NCBI GenBank assembly: GCA_022647575.1
Contig: JALCKY010000002.1
Location: forward strand, 248,001-312,000
Reading direction: 5' to 3'
DNA: 64,000 nucleotides
From: Lachnospiraceae bacterium
Lineage (GTDB): Bacteria; Bacillota; Clostridia; Lachnospirales; Lachnospiraceae
A program made the position numbers and the translations under genes. Of the stretch, positions 56,220 to 64,000 are shown one piece after another (within the stretch, counting starts at the first letter, position 1; the number at the start of each line of letters is the position of its first letter). The notes below the pieces were generated by a model that saw only the letters and a list, made by a program, of their open reading frames with translations, was not told where the DNA came from and searched no databases.

Positions 56220-59200
56220 TCACGGTTTCATTTCATCGCAGATCAGCTGCATTGCTTCATCCTGCTTCATCGCCGGGAGCGTCCGGACTTCATAGCCGGG
56301 TACGCGCCTGTCAAATCCGCATACTTCCGCATAAGGACAGTAGGTGCAGGGCGACTCGCCCTTGTATTCGACCGGACTGACCGAGGCTTCCCCGTCCAGG
56401 ATTTCCGTGCCGATTTCGCGGACTTTCCTGCTGACAAAGCCTGTCAGGCTTCCGAAGGCTTCCGGGTCGATGCAGCCGGCATTTTTATACGGAGTGCCGT
56501 CCTTCTTCAGCTGGACCGGAAGGATATCCGACTTGGTGCTGTCTTCGTCCAGCGAACGGTCCAGATGGGAAATCACGTTCCGGTCGGAGGAAATGATTCC
56601 GGATGCGCTCAGGTCCTTCAGGATTTTTCTCCTGATTTCGTCTTCACCGGCCGAAGCATCGTAATTCTCGATCGGATCCTTGATCTGGAAATAGAAGATG
56701 CCTGCCGGAACCGTCTGTCTTCCTTCCCTCTGAAGCATTTCCTGCGCCGCGTTCAGATAGAGAATCAGCTGGAGCTGCAGTCCGTAATACGTCTTTGCAA
56801 GATCGAACTTCGTGCTTCCCGTTTTATAATCGATGATCTTCACATAGTCGGTTATTCCGTCCGGGCAGGTGTCGATGCGGTCGATCCTGCCGGTAATGGT
56901 CATTTTTCTTCCTTCGCCCAGGTCGAATTCCGTCGATTTCAAAAAGGCATCGCTCAGGCTGAACTCTGCTTCTGCACCTGCCGGGGAAAAGTCCCCGCGG
57001 CGAAGCTGCTCCTGCATGGCCCAGACGGAAGTCTTCATCAGCCTCTGCATCCGTTCGATTTCATAGGCACTGCGGGCACTGCTTTTCAGGATGTCATAAC
57101 CGTAATCGCCCGATGCTTCACGGATGCATTCGGAGCAGAGGCGGTCCCTGTCCGCATCAGAAAGCTCGGTCCATTTCCTGCCGGACTTCTGCACCTTCTG
57201 TGAGAAAAGTTCCAGGGCGCGGTGGATCACGTTGCCGCGGTCCATGCCGGTAAATTCATATTCTTTCCGTTCTTTGAGCTTCAGGCCGTACTCCGCGAAA
57301 TGTGCAAAGGCACAGGCAGCGAATTTTTCCAGACGCGTTGCCGAGTTGCGCAGGACGCTTCCGTAGAGGGCGGAGGCAGCTGCTTTCCCGATCTGGTCAT
57401 GCGGATTGCGCCGGGAGGCCGCCTCAAGAAGCATCCTCACCCGGTCCGCGTAAAGCGGATTCTTCCGGTACCAGGAATACAGTTCAAACCATTCCGGCGG
57501 CGGCACGGCATCGCGCAGTCTGATGAGGCCCTCTGAAAGGATCTCCAGACCGTCGACAGGCCGTTCGCTTCTTTCAAGAATGCTTTCGTCTTCCACCCCG
57601 ACCGTAAGTCCCGGGAATATTTTTTTCACGGAACCGATCAGATAGGCAGGACGGAGAACGCTGCCCTGCGAATCGGAAATGCTGTAGGTCAGGTAAAGCA
57701 TGCGCGTAGGTTTCGTCAGGCTCATGTAAAGATAAAAACGCTGGATATACATTTCCTGTCTCGGCGACGGCCGAAGCTCGACGCCGTTTCCGGAAAGGAT
57801 ACGACGGTCTGCCTCGGAAAGAAGACCGCCTTCATTTGCCTGCTTCGGAATCAGGCCTTCATTTACGCCGGCGAAGAAAAGAACCCGCACATCGCTCAGG
57901 CGGCTTCTCTGCATATCCCCGATCAGGACCTGATCCGTTCCCGGCGGGATAATGCCGATTTTCTCCTCGGAGAATCCTGCTTCCAGCAGCGTCCGGAAAT
58001 CGGCCATCGGCATTTTCTCGTCGCCCAGCACGTCGACCAGCTTGTCCAGAAGATGCATGATCCTGCCGAATACCTGCGCATACTCGCGCGCCAGGTCGGA
58101 CCGGCCGTTTTCACGGAAATAATTCTCTCTCCCGCTGAGTTTCTCCTGAATCCTGCTTCTGACGCAGAACTCATAGACGGCAGCGGTTTTCTCCCGGACC
58201 GTCGAACCGCGCCTGGCCAGCGCATCGGCGAGCTCATCCAGAAGCCCTGCCGTTTTTTCACGGGCCGCATCGATTGAAGGAACTTCCGCCGGATCCTCTC
58301 CCTGATAGACCAGGACCCATTTGCTGCGCCATTTTTTCTTTCCCCTGATGCCGAGCGCGATGACGTAATTTTCAAGAGAATCGATCTCGTCCTCCGTAAG
58401 GTCGCTCATGCCGGTCTTCAGCATCCGGAAGATGCTGTCATAGGAATAATTTTCCGTGCAGGCTTCCAGTGCTGCCCGCAGGTATTCCACGAACGGATTG
58501 TGGATCAGCGCACGCTTTTCATCGATGAAGAACGGAATATCCTCCTCTGAGAAAACCTGGCGTACAATGCTCCCGTAGGAGGGAAGATCTCCCGTGATAA
58601 CCGCAAAATCCCGGTAGCGCATCTTATCTTCACGGACCATGCGGCTGATCTGTCTTGCGATATAGGAGACCTCGCGCCGGGGACTGCCCGCCGCAAAAAT
58701 CCGGATGTCCTGCTGGTTTCCGGGGCAGACATCTCCGCGGAAACGGAACAGGTTCCTTTCAAGAAACGCCAGGGGCTTTGCGGAAACTGCTGCATTTTCC
58801 GTGAGGATGACCGGCTCTTCAACCGGCACCTTCGCCGCTTCCGCCAGCGAGACAAGCGTACGGATCATCACCGAGCTCATGTGGAAAAGATCCTGTTCCC
58901 TGCAGGCGGAACGCCAGTCTTTTCTCGTGTCAAAAGTCACGGTGACGGCGATCCTTCCGGCAATCGGCAGGAGCCTGCGGATCAGCTTGATCTGAATCGG
59001 CGTAAATCCGGTAAAGCCATCGAAGGCGATCGTGCTGCCGTAAAGCAGCTGCGACTGACCGGCGACGCGGCACAGGACATCCGGAACTTCTTCCGCCGTC
59101 ATATAGCGGTCGGAAAGATATTCCCGGAAATCCGAATAAATGACGGAAATGTCCCTGAGCTTTCCGGAAAGCTGCGTTCCGATTTTCCCTTCCGAAATTT

Positions 59201-59621
59201 TTGAAAGTTCTTCCGGCGCAATGTCATACTGCGTCAGCTCGGAAATGACCGATTTCATTTCCGCGATGCTGCCGGGCCGCTGCAGCTTCCGGCCGAAAGA
59301 AGGCAGGTTCTTCTCTTCATCCAGTGCAATTTTCTGCAGGACGAAGCTCTTGCCGATTTCTTCCAGAAGTTCTGTTCCGACGCCGCCGACTTCATCAAAG
59401 ACACGGTAAGCCAGACGTTCAAACGAAAGCACGTCGATGTTCAGAATGCTGCCGCCCGGATGTGCAGACACCAGCTGTTTCTGGGTCTGCATCGTGAACT
59501 GCTCCGGCACGATCACCAGAAACCGGTCCCTGGGATGTGAAATTGCTTCCTTCAGGATTTCATCCAGGAGGACATGTGTCTTGTCTGCCCCGGAATTCCC
59601 GAGTATAAGCTGAAGTGACAT
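56220..59621 (-). CDS. addB: ATP-dependent helicase/nuclease subunit B
   Basis: 1133 residues. The N-terminal ATP site is GNSGADKT, where Asp replaces the last Gly of Walker A. The C-terminal nuclease has VKIIDYKTGSTKFDL, and Cys residues (CTYCPYAEVC late, CAFAHFAEYG earlier) form the Fe-S clamp. Partner of AddA; the genes overlap or nearly touch. Ends 18 bases before rmuC's 3' side neighbour region. Confidence 0.95.
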   Translation of the reverse strand: MSLQLILGNSGADKTHVLLDEILKEAISHPRDRFLVIVPEQFTMQTQKQLVSAHPGGSILNIDVLSFERLAYRVFDEVGGVGTELLEEIGKSFVLQKIALDEEKNLPSFGRKLQRPGSIAEMKSVISELTQYDIAPEELSKISEGKIGTQLSGKLRDISVIYSDFREYLSDRYMTAEEVPDVLCRVAGQSQLLYGSTIAFDGFTGFTPIQIKLIRRLLPIAGRIAVTVTFDTRKDWRSACREQDLFHMSSVMIRTLVSLAEAAKVPVEEPVILTENAAVSAKPLAFLERNLFRFRGDVCPGNQQDIRIFAAGSPRREVSYIARQISRMVREDKMRYRDFAVITGDLPSYGSIVRQVFSEEDIPFFIDEKRALIHNPFVEYLRAALEACTENYSYDSIFRMLKTGMSDLTEDEIDSLENYVIALGIRGKKKWRSKWVLVYQGEDPAEVPSIDAAREKTAGLLDELADALARRGSTVREKTAAVYEFCVRSRIQEKLSGRENYFRENGRSDLAREYAQVFGRIMHLLDKLVDVLGDEKMPMADFRTLLEAGFSEEKIGIIPPGTDQVLIGDMQRSRLSDVRVLFFAGVNEGLIPKQANEGGLLSEADRRILSGNGVELRPSPRQEMYIQRFYLYMSLTKPTRMLYLTYSISDSQGSVLRPAYLIGSVKKIFPGLTVGVEDESILERSERPVDGLEILSEGLIRLRDAVPPPEWFELYSWYRKNPLYADRVRMLLEAASRRNPHDQIGKAAASALYGSVLRNSATRLEKFAACAFAHFAEYGLKLKERKEYEFTGMDRGNVIHRALELFSQKVQKSGRKWTELSDADRDRLCSECIREASGDYGYDILKSSARSAYEIERMQRLMKTSVWAMQEQLRRGDFSPAGAEAEFSLSDAFLKSTEFDLGEGRKMTITGRIDRIDTCPDGITDYVKIIDYKTGSTKFDLAKTYYGLQLQLILYLNAAQEMLQREGRQTVPAGIFYFQIKDPIENYDASAGEDEIRRKILKDLSASGIISSDRNVISHLDRSLDEDSTKSDILPVQLKKDGTPYKNAGCIDPEAFGSLTGFVSRKVREIGTEILDGEASVSPVEYKGESPCTYCPYAEVCGFDRRVPGYEVRTLPAMKQDEAMQLICDEMKP

Positions 59622-59639
59622 GAAATGCCTTTCCCTTTT

Positions 59640-61031
59640 TCAGTTTTCGTCGGAATAGGCTGAATCCTCTGCATCAGGCTCGAATACCGGCGAAGAGGAG
59701 TCCAGTTCAAGAATCCGGTCGGATTCCTGTTCATCCATTTCTCCGATTGTACGCATGCGGCTTGAAAGCCGTGCAGTCCGGTTATGAAGATCATCCGTCA
59801 TCGAAACGGCATCGCTCAGTTTCTTCTGCGTCTTCTCCACCGCATCGTTCATGCGGCCGACCTGGGCTTTCACCGCCTCCAGAAGCTTCATGACTTCCAC
59901 GCTCTTTCTGGAAAGCGCGATGTTGCGGAAACCGACCTGCAGGCTGTTGAGAACCGCCGTAATCGTCGTCGGTCCTGTAATGACCACGCCTTTTTTCTGG
60001 CAGTCTTCCGAAAGCCCGTCAATGCGCAGCACTTCCGAATAAAGTCCTTCCGTCGGCAGATACATGAACGCATAGTTCGTCGTGCGCGGCGGATCCAGAT
60101 ACTTCGAGGAAATGGTCGCGGCCTCATCGCGGATCCGGTTCTTCAGCTCGCTGACCGCGGCTGCCGTCGCATCGGGATCGCCCTTTTCCGAGGCATCCAC
60201 GATCTTGTTGTAAATGTCCGAAGGCAGTTTGGCATCGATCGGCAGGAAAACATTTCCGTCGCTGCCGTCTGCCGCCGGGAATTTCACGGCAAATTCCACG
60301 CGGTCCGAAGAATTCTTTTTGGTGGCAATGTTCATTTCATACTGGTTCCTGGCCATCGTCTGTTCCAGAATGCGGCCAAGCTGCACTTCTCCCCAGCTTC
60401 CCCTGGTCTTGACATTGGAGAGCGTCTTGTTCAGATCTGCAACGCCCCCGGAAAGGTCCTTGAGCTCACCGAGAGATTTATAGAGATTGCCCAACTGCTC
60501 CGTCACTTTCGAGAAATTCGTATCGAGACGTTCATTGAGCGTTTTGTCAAGCTTCCTGTCGACGACGCCCTGCATCTCGTTCAGCTTTTCTTCGTTGGAT
60601 TTCTGAAGCTTCTCGATGGATTCCGTGAGAGTCCTGACGATTGCTTCCTTCTGGTTTGCATTTTCCTGAATGATTTTCTGAAGAGATTCATTCTGCCGGT
60701 CTGAAAGTTCCCGCAGGGACTGCGTCTGACGGTCCGTCAGGTTCTGCAGGGATTCAGTCTGCAGCTTCGAAGAAGTCAGCAGCTGTTCAGACTGCGTTTT
60801 CATCCCGGAATTCAGGCTGCCCGTAATTTCCGTACGGAGCGTCGAATTGAAAGCCGCATTCGTGCGCGTGGATTCATTCATGGAATCGCGGATGCTCTGC
60901 AGCTCATCACGCAGGCTCTCCGTCCCGGAACCGGCCGCGTTCTTAGCCTGCCTCATGAGCAGGACAATACCGAGAATGAGCACTGCAGCCAGCAGCACCG
61001 CGATGAAGATCAGAATTGCCGTGTCGTTCAT
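59640..61031 (-). CDS. rmuC: DNA recombination protein RmuC
   Basis: 463 residues: N-terminal membrane segment, long coiled coil (residues about 40-170) and RmuC domain (GSWGEVQLGRILEQTM, FAVKFPAADG, FLPIDAKLPSD, YAFMYLPTEGLYSEVL). Limits inversions at short repeats, of interest because of the repeats nearby. The ATG at 61031 has GGAGG eight bases upstream. Confidence 0.92.
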   Translation of the reverse strand: MNDTAILIFIAVLLAAVLILGIVLLMRQAKNAAGSGTESLRDELQSIRDSMNESTRTNAAFNSTLRTEITGSLNSGMKTQSEQLLTSSKLQTESLQNLTDRQTQSLRELSDRQNESLQKIIQENANQKEAIVRTLTESIEKLQKSNEEKLNEMQGVVDRKLDKTLNERLDTNFSKVTEQLGNLYKSLGELKDLSGGVADLNKTLSNVKTRGSWGEVQLGRILEQTMARNQYEMNIATKKNSSDRVEFAVKFPAADGSDGNVFLPIDAKLPSDIYNKIVDASEKGDPDATAAAVSELKNRIRDEAATISSKYLDPPRTTNYAFMYLPTEGLYSEVLRIDGLSEDCQKKGVVITGPTTITAVLNSLQVGFRNIALSRKSVEVMKLLEAVKAQVGRMNDAVEKTQKKLSDAVSMTDDLHNRTARLSSRMRTIGEMDEQESDRILELDSSSPVFEPDAEDSAYSDEN

Positions 61032-61066
61032 ATACATAACCTCCGTCTACTGTGCCATTATACCAC

Positions 61067-61125
61067 AAGAACCACGGGGACGGGGGTGGTGGTTCAGGAA
61101 CCACGGGGACGGGGGTGGTGGTTCC
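61067..61125. repeat. Two direct REP half-units, downstream of the RAYT gene
   Basis: Two 27-base GAACCACGGGGACGG...GTGGTTC units in direct orientation, two bases apart. Each unit has 7-base inverted ends (GAACCAC/GTGGTTC) and four G-runs. Confidence 0.9.
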
Positions 61126-61173
61126 CCGCCCGTTCCGCCGCTCCGTTCTGCCGCTCCGTTCCCCGCGCTGTAT

Positions 61174-61938
61174 TTATTCTAAAAATTTCGCGATCTGCTT
61201 CCGGCTGATGCCGAGCAGTCGGGCGATCTGCCGGAGGGAGCAGCGGGCCTCTGTCATTTTTCTCAGAATGCACCCTTTCTTCTCTTTGGAAAAGAGCGCA
61301 AAGTCAGCCGGGTTCTCCGTTTCGGAAACCGTCCGATAGACATTCAGCGCTCTCGCATCGCTGATCAGCGGCTGTCGTTCTTCATTTTCCAGAACAAGTC
61401 CGTCCTGTCCGTTGGTATGATTCAGACAGCGGATAAGATCTGTCTGATTCATTTGCGAAATGCTGCAGACTCTTGCACTGTCCGTCAGTTCTTTCGGCGT
61501 TCCAAATGCATACAGGCTGCCCCATGGATAGCGGAATGCCTCCCGGCAGAGACCGGCTTTCACCGGATTATAGGCGATATAACGCAGAACACACAAATAA
61601 TACGCTGTATCTTCGACAGGTTTGCTGAGGAATCTGTCATTAAAAACCGGACCGATCCGTTCATATTTCGTATTGTAGTATCTGGCGTAGCGCGTATCAA
61701 TTCCATGCATAAAAGAGGAAATACAAGATCCCTCGCTTTCTGAAATGAGCAGATGGACATGATCGCTCATAAGGCAGAACGCATGGAGCGTAAAAGTACC
61801 CTCTTCAAGAGCATACTGAAGCAGTCTTAAGTATTGATGCCTGTCTTCATCGTCAAAGAATAGATCCTGGCGGTTCGCACCGCGCTGCATAACATGAAAG
61901 ATACCTGTCGTACTCGGCAGGCGCGAAACTCTTGGCAT
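61174..61938 (-). CDS. REP-associated tyrosine transposase (RAYT, Y1/IS200-like)
   Basis: 254 residues. The N-terminal Y1 domain shows GIFHVMQRGANRQDLFFDD, the HUH motif SDHVHLLI and the catalytic-tyrosine region ARYYNTKYERIGPVFNDRF. A C-terminal helix-turn-helix-like part (EARCSLRQIARLLGISRKQIAKFL) is present. GAGG precedes the ATG. REP half-units flank it on both sides in opposite orientation, and further copies sit elsewhere in this window, so it is probably the enzyme that spread them. The frame is intact. Confidence 0.9.
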   Translation of the reverse strand: MPRVSRLPSTTGIFHVMQRGANRQDLFFDDEDRHQYLRLLQYALEEGTFTLHAFCLMSDHVHLLISESEGSCISSFMHGIDTRYARYYNTKYERIGPVFNDRFLSKPVEDTAYYLCVLRYIAYNPVKAGLCREAFRYPWGSLYAFGTPKELTDSARVCSISQMNQTDLIRCLNHTNGQDGLVLENEERQPLISDARALNVYRTVSETENPADFALFSKEKKGCILRKMTEARCSLRQIARLLGISRKQIAKFLE

Positions 61939-61952
61939 ATTTTTCCTCAGAT

Positions 61953-62000
61953 AAAATGGGATGGATGGAAAATGGGACAGATGAAAAATGGGATGAATGG
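61953..62000. repeat. 16-bp tandem repeat upstream of the RAYT gene
   Basis: Three units of AAAATGGGA(T/C)(G/A)(G/A)ATG(G/A) between the RAYT start codon and the distal REP half-unit. Confidence 0.8.
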
Positions 62001-62078
62001 AATTTGAAAGATAAGAGATGAAACTGATTATAAACCTGGCAGAATGGATTGTTCAAGAGTTATTATGAGGACGGGAGT

Positions 62079-62105
62079 GAACCACCACCCCCGTCCCCGT
62101 GGTTC
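62079..62105. repeat. REP half-unit, inverted, at the asnS stop
   Basis: One unit in the opposite orientation to those at 61067-61125, ending two bases from the asnS stop codon. Together they bracket the RAYT gene. Confidence 0.9.
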
Positions 62106-62107
62106 CA

Positions 62108-63502
62108 TTAAAGATCGCAGTTATTGACCGTTCTCGGGAACGGAAGAACGTCACGGATATTCGACATGCCGGTCATGTACATGACGCAGCGCTCAAAGCC
62201 GAGGCCGAAGCCGGCGTGACGGGTCGTGCCGTATTTCCGGAGATCCAGATAAAAATCGTACGTGTCAATGTTCATTTTCAGCTCCTTCATCCTGCCGAGG
62301 AGCTTATCGTAATCTTCCTCTCTCTGGGAACCACCGATGATCTCGCCGATGCCCGGAACCAGGCAGTCCATTGCCGCGACGGTCCTGCCGTCCGGATTCA
62401 GCTTCATGTAGAAAGCCTTGATTTCCTTCGGATAATCGGTCACGAATACCGGACCCTTGAAGACCTTTTCCGTCAGATAGCGCTCATGCTCGGTCTGCAG
62501 GTCAACTCCCCAGGAAACCGGATAGTCGAATTTCTCCCCGGACTTGAGGAGCAAGTCGATAGCTTCCGTATAAGTCACGTGTGCGAATTTTGCGGCAGCG
62601 ACTCCTTCCAGTCTTTCAATGAGGCCTTTGTCCACAAAGTCGTTGAAGAACTTCATTTCCTCCGGCGCATTTTCCAGAAGATAGCGGATGATGTATTTCA
62701 GCATGCTTTCAGCGCAGTCCATGTCGTCGGAAAGATCTGCAAATGCGATCTCCGGCTCAATCATCCAGAACTCGGCGGCATGCCGTGCCGTATTCGAATT
62801 CTCCGCACGGAACGTCGGCCCGAAAGTATAGATCTTACGGAAAGCCTGCGCGAAAGTCTCGCCGTTCAGCTGTCCGGAAACCGTCAGATTGGTTTCCTTT
62901 CCGAAGAAATCCTTGGAATAGTCAACAGATCCGTCAGCCGTCTTCGGCGGATTGTTCAGATCCAGCGTCGTCACCTGGAACATTTCCCCGGCGCCTTCGG
63001 CATCGGAGCCCGTGATCAGCGGAGTATGCACATAGACGAATCCATTTTCCTGGAAGAATTTATGGATGGCATAGGCAATGAGCGAACGGACGCGGAACAC
63101 AGCCTGGAACGTATTCGTCCTCGGGCGCAGATGCGTCATCGTGCGCAGGTATTCCAGCGAATGGCGTTTCTTCTGCAGCGGGTAATCCGGCGCGGAATCG
63201 CCTTCGACTTCCACGGTATCCGCCTGGATCTCAAACGGCTGCTTTGCCTCCGGTGTCGCAACCAGCGTACCGGAAACAATGACGGCTGCACCGACGTTCA
63301 GACGGCAGACCGCATCGAAATTTTCCATCTGGTCATGGAAGACAACCTGCAGCGTTTCAAAGAACGTGCCGTCATGCACAACCATGAATCCGAATGATTT
63401 TGAATCGCGGATGCTTCTGACCCAGCCGCCGATTTTGATTTTCTGATTGAGATATTTCTGCGTATCCTTATAGATTTCCCTGACCGTAATTAGCTTTTCC
63501 AT
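62108..63502 (-). CDS. asnS: Asparaginyl-tRNA synthetase
   Basis: 464 residues: OB-fold ([26 protein letters not shown]), then class II core with [25 protein letters not shown] and [16 protein letters not shown]. The ATG at 63502 has GGAGG upstream; a longer frame begins in the leader. Presence suggests direct Asn-tRNA charging. Confidence 0.95.
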   Translation of the reverse strand: MEKLITVREIYKDTQKYLNQKIKIGGWVRSIRDSKSFGFMVVHDGTFFETLQVVFHDQMENFDAVCRLNVGAAVIVSGTLVATPEAKQPFEIQADTVEVEGDSAPDYPLQKKRHSLEYLRTMTHLRPRTNTFQAVFRVRSLIAYAIHKFFQENGFVYVHTPLITGSDAEGAGEMFQVTTLDLNNPPKTADGSVDYSKDFFGKETNLTVSGQLNGETFAQAFRKIYTFGPTFRAENSNTARHAAEFWMIEPEIAFADLSDDMDCAESMLKYIIRYLLENAPEEMKFFNDFVDKGLIERLEGVAAAKFAHVTYTEAIDLLLKSGEKFDYPVSWGVDLQTEHERYLTEKVFKGPVFVTDYPKEIKAFYMKLNPDGRTVAAMDCLVPGIGEIIGGSQREEDYDKLLGRMKELKMNIDTYDFYLDLRKYGTTRHAGFGLGFERCVMYMTGMSNIRDVLPFPRTVNNCDL

Positions 63503-63530
63503 TTCAGAATGATCCTCCGTATGAATCAAT

Positions 63531-63559
63531 ATTATAGGGGCAAATGAGGCAATTGTCCA
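63531..63559 (-). promoter_or_regulatory. asnS promoter
   Basis: TGGACA (63559-63554), 17-base spacer, TATAAT (63536-63531). No T-box features (AGGGTGGAACCGCG) are seen in the short leader. Confidence 0.65.
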
Positions 63560-63617
63560 ATACTACAGGCAGTTTCATTTCCCATCTGAGAATCCGAAAG
63601 ACAATTTTATTTCACGG

Positions 63618-63646
63618 TTGACACGCTCCTGCAAACAGGCTATCAT
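63618..63646 (+). promoter_or_regulatory. thiT promoter
   Basis: TTGACA, 17-base spacer, TATCAT (63641-63646). Transcription would start just before the TPP aptamer. Confidence 0.85.
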
Positions 63647-63652
63647 AGAGCC

Positions 63653-63740
63653 GTTGCTGGGGGAGCCCCTTGGGGCTGAGAATGTGCAGCGCACATAACC
63701 CTTATTACTTGATCCGGATCATACCGGCGTAAGGAGGCAC
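63653..63740 (+). ncRNA. TPP riboswitch (THI element)
   Basis: Conserved blocks in order: GGGGCTGAGA (63673-63682), AACCCTT (63698-63704), ACTTGATCCGGATCATACCGGCG (63707-63729; the last part is the pyrophosphate-binding arm) and GTAAGGAGGCA. The AAGGAGG that closes the aptamer is also the ribosome binding site for thiT, so TPP binding should block translation start. Confidence 0.95.
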
Positions 63741-63744
63741 TCAT

Positions 63745-64000
63745 ATGCTGAATTTCTTTGTCACGTCTAACGGCGACGGAAGCTTTACCCTGTCGACCGG
63801 CGGCTATTTCGTCGCAGCCATTATCTGTTTTCTCATCCTTATCCTGATTTCCGCCATTGCAGGAAAAAAGAAAAAAGTCGATGCCAAGAAACTTGCTTTT
63901 GCCGCAGCGGCCATTGCGCTTGCCGTCGTCGCTTCGTTCATCAAGATCGTCCATTTCCCGATGGGCGGTTCCCTGACTCTGTGCTCCATGCTTTTTGTCA
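63745..64000 (+). CDS. thiT: Thiamine ECF transporter S-component ThiT (truncated by window edge)
   Basis: First 85 residues: a short N-terminus, one membrane segment, a KKKKVDAKK loop and the ThiT hallmark SFIKIVHFPMGGSLTLCSMLF, whose residues line the thiamine pocket. Directly under a TPP riboswitch, which confirms thiamine as substrate. Continues past 64000. Confidence 0.93.
   Translation, partial: MLNFFVTSNGDGSFTLSTGGYFVAAIICFLILILISAIAGKKKKVDAKKLAFAAAAIALAVVASFIKIVHFPMGGSLTLCSMLFV

Noticed and set aside
63503-63560. T-box in the asnS leader
   Set aside because: The leader is about 20-30 bases and lacks the specifier stem and the AGGGTGGAACC element.
1-64000. tRNA and rRNA genes
   Set aside because: No T-arm/acceptor combinations or rRNA segments were recognised on reading; a tRNAscan run would settle this.

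Overview
The window reads as a chromosomal segment of a low-to-mid GC Firmicute, most likely a Clostridia member of the Lachnospiraceae type (inferred from gene content: MecA, ThiT and QueT ECF S-components, DUF1858 and 4Fe-4S ferredoxin proteins, AddAB, a PhoPR/Pst locus with Gram-positive Pho boxes, an archaeal-type phosphoglycerate mutase next to lysC, class-3 ProS). Most genes are on the minus strand and packed into operons with ATGA overlaps. No tRNA, rRNA, CRISPR array, phage or conjugative module was seen. The accessory content is one REP-associated transposase (RAYT) with scattered REP palindromes, and one unexplained cluster of inverted repeats.

Region 1-11 kb: a truncated L,D-transpeptidase-type cell-wall protein, then a 727-bp non-coding stretch with four mosaic repeats around a perfect palindrome. 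Next come queT with a structured leader, a small metallopeptidase, an SGNH-like membrane protein, and an operon of DUF5058 protein, second membrane protein, M20 peptidase and ModE-like regulator. The molybdate operon modA-modB-modC plus a MoeA-like molybdopterin-binding protein follows.

Region 11-21 kb: small membrane proteins (DUF4190-like, DUF2752, DUF975) with unusual head-to-head and tail-to-tail overlaps; a PadR/HAAS-like pair with elaborate operators; pstSCAB-phoU facing phoP-phoR, with 11-bp-periodic Pho boxes for both directions between them.

Region 20.7-42.4 kb: an FKBP-type lipoprotein and GH13 alpha-glycosidase behind ftsB-tilS-hpt-ftsH, malQ with the S4 protein rqcP, a hypothetical membrane protein, cstA, hup, mazG, phosphoglucomutase, trmL, CCA-adding enzyme, proS, dCMP deaminase, upp, threonylcarbamoyl-AMP synthase and a DivIVA-like protein.

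Region 42.4-64 kb: GH18 protein, small hypothetical protein, ribokinase, mecA, DUF1858, ferredoxin, a MATE exporter behind a terminator-like leader, prfB (programmed +1 frameshift)-apgM-like-lysC, addB-addA, rmuC, the RAYT cassette with flanking REP sequences, asnS, and a TPP riboswitch controlling a truncated thiT. Genes for nucleotide salvage, translation fidelity, phosphate and molybdate uptake and glycogen/maltodextrin use dominate.
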